DNA of 64,000 bases from Candidatus Koribacter versatilis Ellin345 (GTDB lineage Bacteria; Acidobacteriota; Terriglobia; Terriglobales; Acidobacteriaceae), in the NCBI RefSeq assembly GCF_000014005.1, contig NC_008009.1:2790001-2854000 (forward strand). The letters run 5' to 3'. Every line of letters begins with the position of its first letter. The stretch's first letter is position 1. The notes beneath the pieces were generated by a model, which ran no database searches, had not been told where the DNA came from, and was given only the letters and a program-made list of their open reading frames with translations. The position numbers were made by a program, and so were the translations under genes. Below are positions 43,532-53,712 of the stretch, one piece after another.

Positions 43532-45742
43532 TTAAATCGCCTTCAGCATCGCCTGGAACCTCGGCGAGCTTCGCAGCGAATCGAGGTCCGAATCGTGTTC
43601 CGCCCACGCCTTGTAGTACTCCCCAAGAGCGAGCGCTTTCTCGATGCAATCCATCGCCTTTTCCGACATGGCGAGTTTCGCGTAGCTGCAAGCCACGTTG
43701 TATAGGACCGCGGGATCGTCTGGATCGATGCTCAGCGCGCGGTTCGTCCAATCCAGCGCCCGGTCCATTTGTTTCGCATCGATCAAACCCGAAGCGCCAA
43801 GATAAAGCGCGCGCGCATCTTCCGGATGAAGCTCAACGTGCCTCTCGAACAGCTTCATGGCGCGCGCCCGGGCAGCCTTTGCTTCCAGATGCCTTTCCAA
43901 CGACTCCAAAGTCTGCGCCAGCAAAATCGGCGTCTGATAATCTTCCGGATTCGCCAGCCGTGCGCGCTCGAACAGATCGGCGGCCTTCTCGAGATTTCCG
44001 CGTTGGAAGCAGAGCCGCGCAAAGAAGTAGTAAGCCTCGAAGAGCTTCGGGTTCAAGTCAGTGGCTTTCCCGAACTCCGCCTCTGCCTCTTCGTATTTCT
44101 TCACCATCTGCAGCGCCAAGCCGCGCGATACGTGGCCCTCCGCCAACTCCGGATCGAGTTCCACGGCCTTGCGGCTTGCCGCTTCGGCTTCCTTCAGATC
44201 GTCGGCGCTGCCGCCCCAATACATGTAAAGGTGAGAACAGCAGTCCGATACGCCCGCGTACGCCCTCGCATACGTCGGATCAATCACAATTGCTCGCGCG
44301 AACATCTGTCGCGCATAGTCGAAACTCTTCCGCCGGAATTGGTAGTAAAACTGTCGCCCGCGCAGGTAGTAGTCGTACGCCTGCACATCCGCTGTCGGAG
44401 CCTTTTCGATCGCCCGCTTCTCCTGCTCGGTGAGCATTAGCTTCAACGCTTTCGCAATGCTCTGCGCGATCTCGTCCTGGATCGCAAACACGTCTTCCAG
44501 TTTGCGGTCGTATCGCTCCGCCCAAACCGATCGCGCTGTCGCAGTCTCCACTAATCGCGCGGTAATGCGCAGTTGCGCGCCTGAGCGTCGAAGGCTTCCC
44601 TCCAAGACGTGCGCGGCGTTTAGCTGCTTGCCCACTTCCACCGAGGCCGCCGGTTTATCGCGGTAAGCCATCACGGCCGAGCGCGTGAGCACCCACAAGT
44701 CTTTAATCCGCGAAAGCTCCGTGATGATGTCTTCCGTAATGCCGTCGCGAAAATATTCATCGTCCTTGGTGCCGCCCGGGTTCTCGAAGTACAGCACTGC
44801 GAGCGATTTCGCTGCTTGCTCCGAAACGGCTTTGGGCTCGGCGGCCACCCGCGACGCACTTGCGCCCTTCGACTCCGTGTCCCGCTTCAACCGCCGCAGA
44901 TCGCCACGAAGTTCCGCCGCCGTCTGGTAGCGAAGCTCTCTGTCCTTCTCGAGGGCTTTGCTCACAATGCGATCGAGTTCCAGCGGAACGTCCGGAATGC
45001 TTTGCGGAAGCGGCTTCGGGGAGATGTTCAGAATGTTGTTGAAGATCACCGCGGTAGTGTTCCCGCTGAAGGGAATGTTGCCGCTCGTCATCTCGTAAAT
45101 CACCGCTCCGAAGGAGAACAGGTCCGTCCGTGCGTCCAGCGTTTCGCCTCGCGCCTGCTCAGGCGACATATAAGCGACGGTGCCCAACGTCGCACCCGGA
45201 CTCGTTAAGTCATCTTCCGATATCGTCACGCCCAGGTCAGCTCCGGCCGCAGCACGCGAACGTATTCCACGTCCATCCAGCTTGGCCAAGCCGAAGTCCA
45301 ATATCTTGGCCTGTCCGTGGTTGGTTACGAAGATGTTCGCGGGCTTGATGTCGCGATGCGTTATCCCCTTGGCGTGGGCCGCGTCGAGCGCGTCCGAGAT
45401 CTGGATCCCGAGCTCAAGCATCCGATCCATTCGCATTGGGCGCCCCGCGATCAGGTGTTTGAGCGTCGCGCCTTCCATCAGTTCCATCACGATGAACGGC
45501 CGACCCTGGTGTTCCCCAATTTCGTGGATCGTGCAGATGTTCGGATGGTTCAGCGCCGCCGATGCGCGGGCCTCGCGTTGGAACCGTTCCAGCGTCCCCC
45601 GGTCGGGCGTCACATCCGCCGGCAGGAATTTCAATGCGACAAGGCGCCCCAGCTTGGAGTCCTCAGCTTTGTAAACCACACCCATCCCACCGCCGCCGAG
45701 CTCTTCCAGCACGCGGTAGTGTGCAACCGTTTCTCCAAGCAT
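43532..45742 (-). CDS. Serine/threonine protein kinase with TPR repeats
   Basis: 736 residues. The PknB-type kinase domain (about 8-275) has [17 protein letters not shown] (Lys38), HRDIKPAN and DFG (149-151). It is followed by a linker and a TolB-N/adenylate-cyclase-associated domain (about 310-440: [51 protein letters not shown]). TPR repeats follow to the end ([22 protein letters not shown]). No membrane helix is seen, so it should be cytosolic. All catalytic residues are intact; substrates are unknown. Confidence 0.93.
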   Translation of the reverse strand: MLGETVAHYRVLEELGGGGMGVVYKAEDSKLGRLVALKFLPADVTPDRGTLERFQREARASAALNHPNICTIHEIGEHQGRPFIVMELMEGATLKHLIAGRPMRMDRMLELGIQISDALDAAHAKGITHRDIKPANIFVTNHGQAKILDFGLAKLDGRGIRSRAAAGADLGVTISEDDLTSPGATLGTVAYMSPEQARGETLDARTDLFSFGAVIYEMTSGNIPFSGNTTAVIFNNILNISPKPLPQSIPDVPLELDRIVSKALEKDRELRYQTAAELRGDLRRLKRDTESKGASASRVAAEPKAVSEQAAKSLAVLYFENPGGTKDDEYFRDGITEDIITELSRIKDLWVLTRSAVMAYRDKPAASVEVGKQLNAAHVLEGSLRRSGAQLRITARLVETATARSVWAERYDRKLEDVFAIQDEIAQSIAKALKLMLTEQEKRAIEKAPTADVQAYDYYLRGRQFYYQFRRKSFDYARQMFARAIVIDPTYARAYAGVSDCCSHLYMYWGGSADDLKEAEAASRKAVELDPELAEGHVSRGLALQMVKKYEEAEAEFGKATDLNPKLFEAYYFFARLCFQRGNLEKAADLFERARLANPEDYQTPILLAQTLESLERHLEAKAARARAMKLFERHVELHPEDARALYLGASGLIDAKQMDRALDWTNRALSIDPDDPAVLYNVACSYAKLAMSEKAMDCIEKALALGEYYKAWAEHDSDLDSLRSSPRFQAMLKAI

Positions 45743-45982
45743 CCCGTTTCCCCCAAAGGCGATTCAGTATCAACGGAGTGGCGGGAAAGGTCAATCGTTG
45801 CGCTTCCGCACCAATGTGGGTACAAAACGTGGGTGCTCATGCGACCTTTCCGCCGTAGTATGATTTTCCTCACTGTGGGGACCCATTCTCCTCTTCGCGG
45901 CTTCACCTGACGGTAGCGCCCGACGCCCCGTGCCGGTCGTTTCATAACCACCCGCCTAGCCGAAGAAAAAGAGGAGTCTCCC

Positions 45983-46969
45983 ATGCGCAAGCTCGCGCTC
46001 TTCCTGCTTTGCCTCGTTGTATCGCTTCCCGCTGTTTCTCAGCAGACCCGCCACTTCACCTTCCACTACGCGTTCACCGTGCGCAACATTGAGCCGGGGC
46101 AGAAGATCGAACTCTGGATGCCGCAGGCGCACTCCGATGATTTCCAGGAAGTGAAGATCCTCTCCGTTACTTCGGACCTGCCGCTGAAACCAACTCGCGA
46201 TACGAAGTACGGCAACACCATGTATCACGCCGTCGCGGAGAAGGCCGACAAAGCCGAGTACAACGTGGACGTCACCTACGATGTGGTTCGCCACGAACGC
46301 ATCGGTCTTCCACGCGACGGCTTGCAGCCGCATCTTCTAAAGGCCTCGCTGAAGCAGAGCCAGGAATATCTCGGCCCTGACAAACTGGTGCCCGTCACCG
46401 GCAAGCTCGCCGACATCGCCGCCGCACAGGTGCAAGGCAAAACTGCAACGCTCGACAAGGCGCGCGCGATCTACGACTACGTCTTCACCACCATGAAATA
46501 CGACAAGAGCGGAACCGGGTGGGGGCGCGGAGATGCTGAGTGGGCCTGCGATTCCAAGCGGGGGAACTGCACCGATTTTCACTCGGTGTTTATTTCGATG
46601 GCGCGCTCACAGCACATTCCGGCGCGCTTTGAGATTGGATTTCCGCTGCCGAAGGACAAGCACTCGGGCGACATTGCGGGGTATCACTGCTGGGCGGAAT
46701 TTTACGATTCGCAACTGGGATGGGTTCCCGTAGATATTTCAGAAGCGTGGAAAGACCAGCAAAAACGCGACTATTTCTTTGGCGCGCACGATGCGAACCG
46801 GGTGCAATTCTCGATGGGACGCGACCTTGTTTTGACGCCGAAACAGGCCGGTGATCCGCTGAATTATTTCGTTTATCCGTACGTGGAAGTGAATGGGAAG
46901 AAGTTTGAGAACGTTGCGAACCACTTTTCGTTCGAGGAGAAGACTGCGGGCGAGACGGCGCAACGGTGA
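45983..46969 (+). CDS. Secreted transglutaminase-like protein
   Basis: 328 residues. A signal peptide (MRKLALFLLCLVVSLPAVSQ) and an N-terminal beta domain precede the transglutaminase core. The catalytic triad is visible as GNCTDFHSVF (Cys196), GYHCWAEFY (His235) and WVPVDISEA (Asp about 251). The family includes peptidase-like enzymes; the substrate is unknown. A hairpin with a T-tract follows at 47030-47052. Confidence 0.9.
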   Translation: MRKLALFLLCLVVSLPAVSQQTRHFTFHYAFTVRNIEPGQKIELWMPQAHSDDFQEVKILSVTSDLPLKPTRDTKYGNTMYHAVAEKADKAEYNVDVTYDVVRHERIGLPRDGLQPHLLKASLKQSQEYLGPDKLVPVTGKLADIAAAQVQGKTATLDKARAIYDYVFTTMKYDKSGTGWGRGDAEWACDSKRGNCTDFHSVFISMARSQHIPARFEIGFPLPKDKHSGDIAGYHCWAEFYDSQLGWVPVDISEAWKDQQKRDYFFGAHDANRVQFSMGRDLVLTPKQAGDPLNYFVYPYVEVNGKKFENVANHFSFEEKTAGETAQR

Positions 46970-47029
46970 TTTTGGCGTCCGGAGAAACAGGGTGGTTTCA
47001 GGCAAAACTTACCGTAAAACCCGAAGTTA

Positions 47030-47052
47030 TAAGTTGGTTAACAACTTTTTTT
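47030..47052 (+). terminator. Weak intrinsic terminator after the transglutaminase gene
   Basis: AAGTTG-GTTAA-CAACTT followed by TTTTT; a short AT-rich stem with a clear T-tract, about 60 bases past the stop. The rest of 46970-47238 is AT-rich with nothing recognised. Confidence 0.45.
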
Positions 47053-47238
47053 AAGTGCTTATTTACTGATGATTTGTGGGAGTATGCCGTTTTTTGTCAA
47101 CCGTCCAGCTGCCGCGTTTTTTTCCTGGAACCGCGCCAAAAGTGATCCTGACCGCCAGAATTTTTCTTCTTCGGCGTGTTTGCCGCAAAGGTGGTACAGA
47201 AAAAGTGAGAGATTTTGTTAACTAAAGAGTAATGACCG

Positions 47239-48063
47239 CTATTGCTCTGAATGGACGACTTCCTCAAGCTCGCTCGTCGATGTCGAAGGCGCCAGGGTCT
47301 CGAGAGCCTTTGGTGTTGGCGTCGGCTCAAGTTTTCTTGCTCGATAGCGTCCCAGGATGATTCGGCGCAACGGATCGAGCAGTGCGGGATGGATCCGGTC
47401 GAGCCACCAGAACAGCTTCGCGTGGAATGGAAACACGACGATGCCCTGGTTCCGTTCCACGCCGCGAAGAATGCGGCGCGCGGCGTCTTCCACCGAAATC
47501 ATCGGCGTGAAGAAAGAGGGCTTGTAGTCGGCGTTAATGTCGGTACGGATGCTGCCCGGACACACGACGGTGACGTTGACTCCGCTCGACTCAGCTTCCA
47601 GCCGCAGCATCCGCGAGAATGCCAGCACTCCCGCCTTGCTCGTCGCATAAGCCGCGAACAATGGAAACAGCGAGAGAGGAGACATGGACCCGATATTCAC
47701 GATGTGCCCACTGCCCTGCTTCGCCATCAGCCGGTAGGCTTCGAGAGACCCGCTGACGACGCCCATCAGGTTGACGTCCACCACGCGCTGCCAGTTCGAC
47801 AGGTCCGATCCCAGCGACTCTTCGTAGCGCAAGATGCCCGCGTTGTTGAAGACGTAGTCGATCTTTCCATAACGCCAGGCGACCGCTCGCAGGAACTCGG
47901 ACATCGCCGCGTGGTCGGTGACATCCACGCGTACGATGCCGGGCGCGGCCTTGATGTCGGCCAGAACGACGGTCGCGCCACGAGCCTTGAGCTGTCGCCC
48001 AAGCTCCGCACCGAGACCATTCGCGCCGCCAGTGATGGCGATTATTTTTCCCGAAAATGACAT
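47239..48063 (-). CDS. Short-chain dehydrogenase/reductase with C-terminal hydrophobic extension
   Basis: 274 residues: MSFSGKIIAITGGANGLGAELG (TGGxxGxG), NNAGI, IGSMSPLS and YATSKAG (YxxxK). The tail after about residue 215 contains a hydrophobic stretch (GIVVFPFHAKLFWWLDRIHPALL), suggesting membrane association, and ends in a Thr/Ser/Glu-rich segment. The ATG at 48063 starts the Rossmann fold; a start at 48093 is possible. The substrate is unknown. Confidence 0.88.
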   Translation of the reverse strand: MSFSGKIIAITGGANGLGAELGRQLKARGATVVLADIKAAPGIVRVDVTDHAAMSEFLRAVAWRYGKIDYVFNNAGILRYEESLGSDLSNWQRVVDVNLMGVVSGSLEAYRLMAKQGSGHIVNIGSMSPLSLFPLFAAYATSKAGVLAFSRMLRLEAESSGVNVTVVCPGSIRTDINADYKPSFFTPMISVEDAARRILRGVERNQGIVVFPFHAKLFWWLDRIHPALLDPLRRIILGRYRARKLEPTPTPKALETLAPSTSTSELEEVVHSEQ

Positions 48064-48208
48064 TCGATTCAGTCGGCACATCGTTTTTATCATCGCAACG
48101 CGAAGATCTCAGGTGAGCTACGTCACGGGGCAATGTGCGATTGCATTTTGATTTTATGAAATTGCGCGCGAGAAGACTTTGCGCCGCAACAAACAAACAC
48201 AGCATTCA

Positions 48209-48271
48209 GGGGCTAAAGCCCCCATCCGTTGGCGCCTTTTCGGCACGACTGAAGTCGGGCCCTGATACAAA
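48209..48271. repeat. Type-A double-hairpin repeat, inverted copy 1
   Basis: GGGGC-TAAA-GCCCC hairpin, then GGCGCC, the CGGCACGACTGAAGTCGGGCC palindrome and CCTGATACAAA. This is the inverted form of the element at 38368. The preceding stretch 48064-48208 holds the SDR start region and nothing else recognised. Confidence 0.65.
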
Positions 48272-48402
48272 GCGGGCTGGTCGCAGGATGGCAGATCGCA
48301 TGGTGCTGGCAGAACAGCAGATCCCACGTCGGGCTCGCGCCCTCCTCTGGATGACAAGAAGGGGCAATGGTGACTTGGGCGGAGGTGGTGGGCTGGCCGC
48401 GA
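48252..48402. repeat. Direct repeat of about 151 bp, copy 1
   Basis: Starts AAGTCGGGCCCTGATACAAAG and ends at GGCCGCGA. It matches 48506-48657 with only a handful of substitutions and one single-base indel. The core includes CAGAACAGCAGATCCCACGT and CCTCCTCTGGATGACAAG, which are parts of the type-B family. Confidence 0.8.
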
Positions 48403-48409
48403 AGCGACA

Positions 48410-48475
48410 GGGGCTAAAGCCCTCGGTCCGTTGGCGCCTTTTTCGGCACGACTAAAGTCGTGCCCTGATACAAAA
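48410..48475. repeat. Type-A double-hairpin repeat, inverted copy 2
   Basis: GGGGC-TAAA-GCCCT, then CCGTTGGCGCC, GGCACGACTAAAGTCGTGCC (perfect 20-base palindrome) and CTGATACAAAA. Confidence 0.65.
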
Positions 48476-48505
48476 CCCTTCGATACGAGTTTCTTAGCAG
48501 CCTGT

Positions 48506-48657
48506 AAGTCGGGCCCTGATACAAAGCGGGCTGGTCGCAGGATGGCAAGATCGCATGGTGCTGGCAGAACAGCAGATCCCACGTCGGGCTCACGCCCTCC
48601 TCTGGATGACAAGAGGGGGCAGTGGTGACTTGGGCGGAGGTGGTGAGGTGGCCGCGA
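48506..48657. repeat. Direct repeat of about 152 bp, copy 2
   Basis: Second copy of 48252-48402. The unit between the copies contains a type-A element, so a segment of about 254 bp appears to have been duplicated and partly diverged. The 670-base gap 48064-48734 is otherwise non-coding. Confidence 0.8.
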
Positions 48658-48734
48658 CGGATCGAGGGTTTTAGCCGCGCAGGAGCAAACCTGATACCAT
48701 CTGCGCCAGCTTTAAGGATGGCTATCCCAGAGCC

Positions 48735-50255
48735 GTGAAAAAGTCTCCCATCACCCCAGGATCGACAGCTCTGCTCGTCGGACTTTTGGTCTTGCTGACG
48801 TCCTATTTGGCCATGGGCTCACTCGAGCGGTCGGTTGCGCGCCGGGAACTTGCGCTGCAGGCAGCCATGATGCTTCGAGGATTTCAGGACGGCTACCAGA
48901 ATGCGCGCGCCGACCTGGCGAAGCTACCGTCCATGGAAGAAATGAATTGCCGCGATGGAATCAGTGACACGCTGGCGCGCCTCAATTTCGATAACCAATA
49001 CGTCCGATGGTACGGAATCGCGCAAGAGGGCAAGGTGATCTGCCGTGGGCCACGGGTTGGCGTTGACTTGTCCGATGCACGCTTCCATCGCATTGATGAT
49101 GAGTGGTTCCTGATCTCGACAGAGTCGCCCACGAAAGCAAGCAACTTGTTGCTGGCGCAAAAACGCGGCAACCTTTTGTATCTCGCCATGCTCGAACCCT
49201 TGCTGTTCGACTTTATGCATGAGGTGGATTGCAAAGCATGTGTGTCGTTCGAATTCCTGGTGAGCGCCCAGCCGAACGTTGAAATGGAGTCTGCTCCCGC
49301 ATCCGGCCCGTCTGTAATCCATTACGTGGTGGAAAAAACGCGGCTCAACGCGCAAATGAAATTCACGCTGAATGCTACGCAGGAGTATGTGGATGCGTTC
49401 GCGTTCCCTGGGCGCGTACTGTCGATGACGATCGCTGCCGCCTTCGGTCTTGTGATCGGACTTTCGGTGTACGGGAATTTAACAAAATACACATCGACGG
49501 CGTTTCTCATCGAACAGGGCCTGAAGCGAAACGAGTTCCTTCCTTTCTATCAACCCATTATTGACAGTCGTGACGGATCGATTCTTGGGGCGGAGGCACT
49601 CGTCCGCTGGCAGCCGAAAGGCGGAAACCTTATTCCGCCCGGGCAGTTCATTCCGTTTGCCGAAGAGAACCATTTAATTGATCCCATTACCGACCAATTG
49701 GAAGAGAAGGTGCTGGACGATATCAAACAATTCGGCTGGCAAGACTCCAGTCGATTCGTCAGCATTAATGCGGTCGCGGAGCAGATAACGGACACGCCCT
49801 TTTGTGCGAACCTGCTGCGACGACTCGCAGAGAAGCGCATCCCGGCGAAGAATTTCTCAGTGGAGATTACGGAGCGGCATCAATTCCCCGATCTCGACCG
49901 CGGGCGAGCCGCGCTGCAGTCCTTGGTAGAAGCCGGTATCGAGATCAAGCTCGACGACGCAGGCACCGGATTCGGCGGCTTTTCCTACATCCAGGAATTG
50001 CCGATCACCACATTGAAGATCGACAAGATGTTCATTGATACGCTTCGGCAAGAGAAGCAGGACCCCAAACGCGCGGTTCTGCAGGCGATTATTGAGTTCG
50101 CAAAGACTGCCAATCTTCACGCAATAGCCGAGGGTGTAGAGACCAAAGAACAAGTCAGCCAGCTGAGCGCGGCCGGGGTCTTCGCCATACAAGGCTACGT
50201 GTATTCCAAGCCGATGCCGGCAGAAGAGTTCATTCGCTGGATGAACGCGCGCTAG
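48735..50255 (+). CDS. Membrane EAL-domain cyclic-di-GMP phosphodiesterase with CSS-motif sensor
   Basis: 506 residues. Two membrane helices (about 11-28 and 235-252) flank a periplasmic CSS-motif-like domain with Cys in EEMNCRDG; such domains respond to periplasmic redox state. The EAL domain (about 265-500) keeps its catalytic set: EALVRW (about 287), SINAVAEQ, VEITER, KLDDAGTG, LKIDKMF, EGVET and IQGYVYSKP. It should therefore hydrolyse c-di-GMP. The start is GTG. It is a single gene convergent with the gas-vesicle cluster. Confidence 0.92.
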   Translation: MKKSPITPGSTALLVGLLVLLTSYLAMGSLERSVARRELALQAAMMLRGFQDGYQNARADLAKLPSMEEMNCRDGISDTLARLNFDNQYVRWYGIAQEGKVICRGPRVGVDLSDARFHRIDDEWFLISTESPTKASNLLLAQKRGNLLYLAMLEPLLFDFMHEVDCKACVSFEFLVSAQPNVEMESAPASGPSVIHYVVEKTRLNAQMKFTLNATQEYVDAFAFPGRVLSMTIAAAFGLVIGLSVYGNLTKYTSTAFLIEQGLKRNEFLPFYQPIIDSRDGSILGAEALVRWQPKGGNLIPPGQFIPFAEENHLIDPITDQLEEKVLDDIKQFGWQDSSRFVSINAVAEQITDTPFCANLLRRLAEKRIPAKNFSVEITERHQFPDLDRGRAALQSLVEAGIEIKLDDAGTGFGGFSYIQELPITTLKIDKMFIDTLRQEKQDPKRAVLQAIIEFAKTANLHAIAEGVETKEQVSQLSAAGVFAIQGYVYSKPMPAEEFIRWMNAR

Positions 50256-50287
50256 ACGCAGGGACGGCGAGACGAAGCTGCGGAGAC

Positions 50288-53200
50288 TCAGTGCGCGGCT
50301 TGCACCGGCAGCACGATCGAGAACGACGTTCCCCGCTGATCGCCGCTGGTCAGCGAATGCACGCGAATTCGTCCGCCGTGTTTCTCCACGATCTGGCGCG
50401 TCACCCATAGGCCAAGACCGGTTCCAACCGCACCCTTGGTGGTGAAGAACGGCTCGAAAATTCGCTCGCGGAAATTCGCTTCAATTCCCTTCCCGCTATC
50501 GGCGATCGTCACGCGCACCGCACTGCCGTTCCGTATGGTGGAGATACGCACCTTGATCGCTCCACCCTCGTCGACGGCATCGAGGCTGTTCTGGAGCAGG
50601 TTGGAGAACACCTGGCGCATCTCACCGGCGACAGCTTCGGCGTGAACATCGCCGTCCCATTGCTTCTCAACGGTGACGTTCTTGGTGCGAATTCGGTTCT
50701 TCAGGAGGTCGAGCGTGGAATCCATCACGGCGTTTAACGCGATCTGGCGCGGTGCATTCGACTCGCGATAGAAGCCGAGCGCCTGGCGGGTGATGTGCGC
50801 CACGCGCCGCAGTTCGCCGTCTGCCATTTCGAGATATTCGCGGGCTGATTCCGGAAGGTCCTGTGCGTGGAGCGCGAGGAACAGCGTGTTGGTGATGGCT
50901 TCCAGCGGATTGTTGATTTCGTGCGCGATGGTCGCGGCCATGCGTCCGACGGACGCGAGCTTTTCACTGCGCAGAAGCGCGTCCTCCGCGTTTTTGCGCG
51001 GGGTGATGTCCGTAGCCGCGCCGAACCATTCGACGATCTCACCTTTGTTGTCGAGCATCGGCACCGCTCGCGAGAACGTCCAGCCGAGACTGCCGTCTGC
51101 CCGCAACATCCGATGTTCAAGCTGGAAGATCTTCTTATCGCGAATGGCTTCGTGGATGGCGCTGAGCACCGTCGGCTGATCATCGGGATGAATGTAGGTC
51201 TGCAACCAGGTCTGGGGCGGGCGCTCCACGTTCGCCAGATAGTCTCGCCCGTCGAGCTGCCGCAGCTGGCTCCAGTCGGCGCTCATGCGGTAGACGACAT
51301 CGGAGGTCGCCGACACCAGCGCGCGGAAACGTCCTTCACTCTCGCGGATGCGCTGTTCGGTTTCGCGCCGGAAGGTCGACAGCCGCAGGTTGTTCTCGAC
51401 CCGCGCGACCAATTCCCGTGCGCTGAACGGCTTCACCAGGTAGTCGTCGGCGCCGTGTTGCAGGCCTTCAATCTGCGCTTCTTCCCCTGCGCGCGCGGAG
51501 AGCACGATGATGGGGATCGTACTGGTGGCGCTGTTGGCACGGAGAGCCGCAAGCAGTTCGAAGCCATCCATCTCCGGCATCATCACATCGGTGAGTACGA
51601 GGTCGGGTGGGTCTTCGGTGGCCATTTCCAGAGCGCGCTTACCATTCGACGCCGCGCGGATGCGATAGCGCGACCCAAGCAGGCGCTCGATGTACTCCCG
51701 CATGTCGCGGTTGTCATCTGCCAGCAGCAACGACGGACGGCCTGCGAGAGCTGCGAGTGTGGCACCCACCTCGGCCAGTTGCGCCGCGGCTGCTTCCGCC
51801 GCTTGTGGCCCGAGCCAACTCAACGCCTCTGCTACATACGGCACGGCAATCGCGCGGGCACTCCCCGAACCGGCTTCTTCCGACACGCGGTTTGCAGGCA
51901 GATGCTCGGTGCCGTAGGGCAGGTGGATGTGAAATGTCGTTCCTTTGCCGACTTCGCTCTCAACTTCGATGGTGCCGCCGTGGGTCTTAACCAGTTCCTG
52001 CACCAGCGACAGCCCGATGCCCGATCCTTCGAAACTGCGCCCCTTCGCGCCTTCTACTCGATGGAAACGCTCGAAGACGCGCGGGAGTTCATTTGGTGGA
52101 ATGCCAACGCCTGTATCGCGAACCGATACGGCAACGCCGTCGCCACCATCGCGCAGCGCGATCGTGATGCCACCTTCGAAGGTGAACTTAAATGCGTTGG
52201 AGAGCAGATTGAGGACGATCTTTTCCCACATTTCGCGGTTCACATACACGCGATGCGGGAGGGCATCAGACTCGATCTCCAAGCGCAGACCGGCCTTGTC
52301 TGTGGCGGAGCGGAACAGGGCGGTGAGTTCGGCGGTGAATGCCACCAGGTCGGTCGCCTGGAAGCTGACATTCATGCGGCCCGCTTCAATGCGCGAGAAG
52401 TCGAGCAGCGTATTCACCAGCTTCAGCAGCCGCGTGCCGTTGCGATACGCCACCTCCACGAGATGATGGTTTTCCGGACGAATTGCGCGCTCGGACTTAC
52501 CCAGTAATTCTTCGAGGGGGCCCAGCATGAGCGTGAGCGGCGTGCGAAATTCGTGCGACACGTTGCTGTAGAACGTGGTCTTGGCGCGGTCTAATTCCGC
52601 TAACGCTTCGGCACGGCGACGCTCTTCGTCATAGGCGCGCGCATTGGCGATCGCCGTCGCGACATGCCCGGCGACGAGCGAGTAGAAGGTCCGATACTCG
52701 GTATCGAGTTGCCGCGTGGGATTGATGCCGGCGACGAGCACGCCAAGGGCGCGGTCTTCCGCACGCGAATTCACCGGGAGCACAATCGCTTGCTTCACGC
52801 GCTGGTCAGCAAGGCCAAGCGGAAGGTCAGGAATATCGTCGGTCGAGATAACCCGCGGAGCCCCGAGGCGGAGGACTTCGTTGATTCCCTTCGCCGCTTC
52901 GTTATCGGCGTTCGCCAGGTTCGCGTGGGAGAAGAATCGTTCGACGACACTCTCCGGAGTTCGCGCGTTCGCCTTCAGTTCGAGTTCGAGTGTCTCCGGC
53001 GAGACGATGTAGAGCAGCGAAAACGGGATGTCGTCAGGATTCTCGGCGATGGTCTGCGAGGCAGATGTGAAGGCATCTTCCACCGTCTTGGCGAGGAACG
53101 CCGAGGATGATAGCTCCGACAGGGTGCGCAACCGTCGGGCATTCAGCACGCGCGCCGTTACTTCCGCGGACGGGCAGAAGAGTCCGACGACCTTGCCGGA

Positions 53201-53683
53201 ATCGTCGCAAATGGCGCTGTAAGAGAACGAGTAATAAGTTTCTTCGAGGAAGTCGCCGCGGTTCATGAAGAGCCGCACTTCATCTACGAAAGTCGCTTCA
53301 CCGCGTTCGAAGACCTTGGCGGCGAGAGGACCGCAGATGTCCCAGATCTCCGCCCAGACTTCCGACGCTGGACGCCCTAGCGCCCAGGGATGCTTGGCGG
53401 AACTCAGCACCTGGATGTAGGCGTCGTTGTAGAGGAAGGTGGCTTCGTCGCCCCAGCCGATCCACATGGGATGTTGCGAATTCAGGATGAGGTTGACGCA
53501 GGTGCGAAGGTTCGGCGGCCATTGCGACACCGGACCCAGGGGAGTTTGCGACCAATCGTGGTCGCGCATTAGCTGCGCAAGTTCGCTATCGCCGCTGAGC
53601 ACGAAAATTTTTGCGGCGTCTTCCATTTCGTTCGCTTTACTGCTGGGCAACGGCTGGGCCCGCCAATCTCGCGCGGTGCTCAT
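50288..53683 (-). CDS. Hybrid sensor histidine kinase with two kinase modules (PAS-GAF-HK-REC-PAS-HK)
   Basis: 1131 residues without membrane helices. In order: a PAS-like domain (about 50-175), GAF (about 190-350), a first HisKA with SHEFRTP (His377) and ATPase (NLLSNAFKFT, DTGVGIPP, GSGIGLSL), a receiver (LVLTDVMMPEMDG, ending YLVKPFS), a PAS/PAC (HRMLRADGSLGW...WFGAATDITP), and a second HisKA with IAHEINNPLEAITN and its own ATPase. ATG 53683 has AAGGAG 6 bases upstream. It starts 29 bases after gvpG, so it belongs to the gas-vesicle transcript and probably relays a cytosolic signal. No DNA-binding output domain is present. Confidence 0.92.
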   Translation of the reverse strand: MSTARDWRAQPLPSSKANEMEDAAKIFVLSGDSELAQLMRDHDWSQTPLGPVSQWPPNLRTCVNLILNSQHPMWIGWGDEATFLYNDAYIQVLSSAKHPWALGRPASEVWAEIWDICGPLAAKVFERGEATFVDEVRLFMNRGDFLEETYYSFSYSAICDDSGKVVGLFCPSAEVTARVLNARRLRTLSELSSSAFLAKTVEDAFTSASQTIAENPDDIPFSLLYIVSPETLELELKANARTPESVVERFFSHANLANADNEAAKGINEVLRLGAPRVISTDDIPDLPLGLADQRVKQAIVLPVNSRAEDRALGVLVAGINPTRQLDTEYRTFYSLVAGHVATAIANARAYDEERRRAEALAELDRAKTTFYSNVSHEFRTPLTLMLGPLEELLGKSERAIRPENHHLVEVAYRNGTRLLKLVNTLLDFSRIEAGRMNVSFQATDLVAFTAELTALFRSATDKAGLRLEIESDALPHRVYVNREMWEKIVLNLLSNAFKFTFEGGITIALRDGGDGVAVSVRDTGVGIPPNELPRVFERFHRVEGAKGRSFEGSGIGLSLVQELVKTHGGTIEVESEVGKGTTFHIHLPYGTEHLPANRVSEEAGSGSARAIAVPYVAEALSWLGPQAAEAAAAQLAEVGATLAALAGRPSLLLADDNRDMREYIERLLGSRYRIRAASNGKRALEMATEDPPDLVLTDVMMPEMDGFELLAALRANSATSTIPIIVLSARAGEEAQIEGLQHGADDYLVKPFSARELVARVENNLRLSTFRRETEQRIRESEGRFRALVSATSDVVYRMSADWSQLRQLDGRDYLANVERPPQTWLQTYIHPDDQPTVLSAIHEAIRDKKIFQLEHRMLRADGSLGWTFSRAVPMLDNKGEIVEWFGAATDITPRKNAEDALLRSEKLASVGRMAATIAHEINNPLEAITNTLFLALHAQDLPESAREYLEMADGELRRVAHITRQALGFYRESNAPRQIALNAVMDSTLDLLKNRIRTKNVTVEKQWDGDVHAEAVAGEMRQVFSNLLQNSLDAVDEGGAIKVRISTIRNGSAVRVTIADSGKGIEANFRERIFEPFFTTKGAVGTGLGLWVTRQIVEKHGGRIRVHSLTSGDQRGTSFSIVLPVQAAH

Positions 53684-53712
53684 TCTTTCTCCTTCAGCCC
53701 ATTCAATCGCGA

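Noticed and set aside
47097-47330. 77-aa minus-strand frame running past the SDR gene end
   Set aside because: Basic low-complexity translation out of frame with the SDR and without a ribosome site.
48209-48657. Repeated units as a possible CRISPR array
   Set aside because: Only two long copies plus palindromes, no regular short repeats with unique spacers, and no cas genes.
50867-52507. 546-aa plus-strand frame opposite the hybrid kinase
   Set aside because: Antisense shadow of the kinase; no domain pattern, low-complexity composition.
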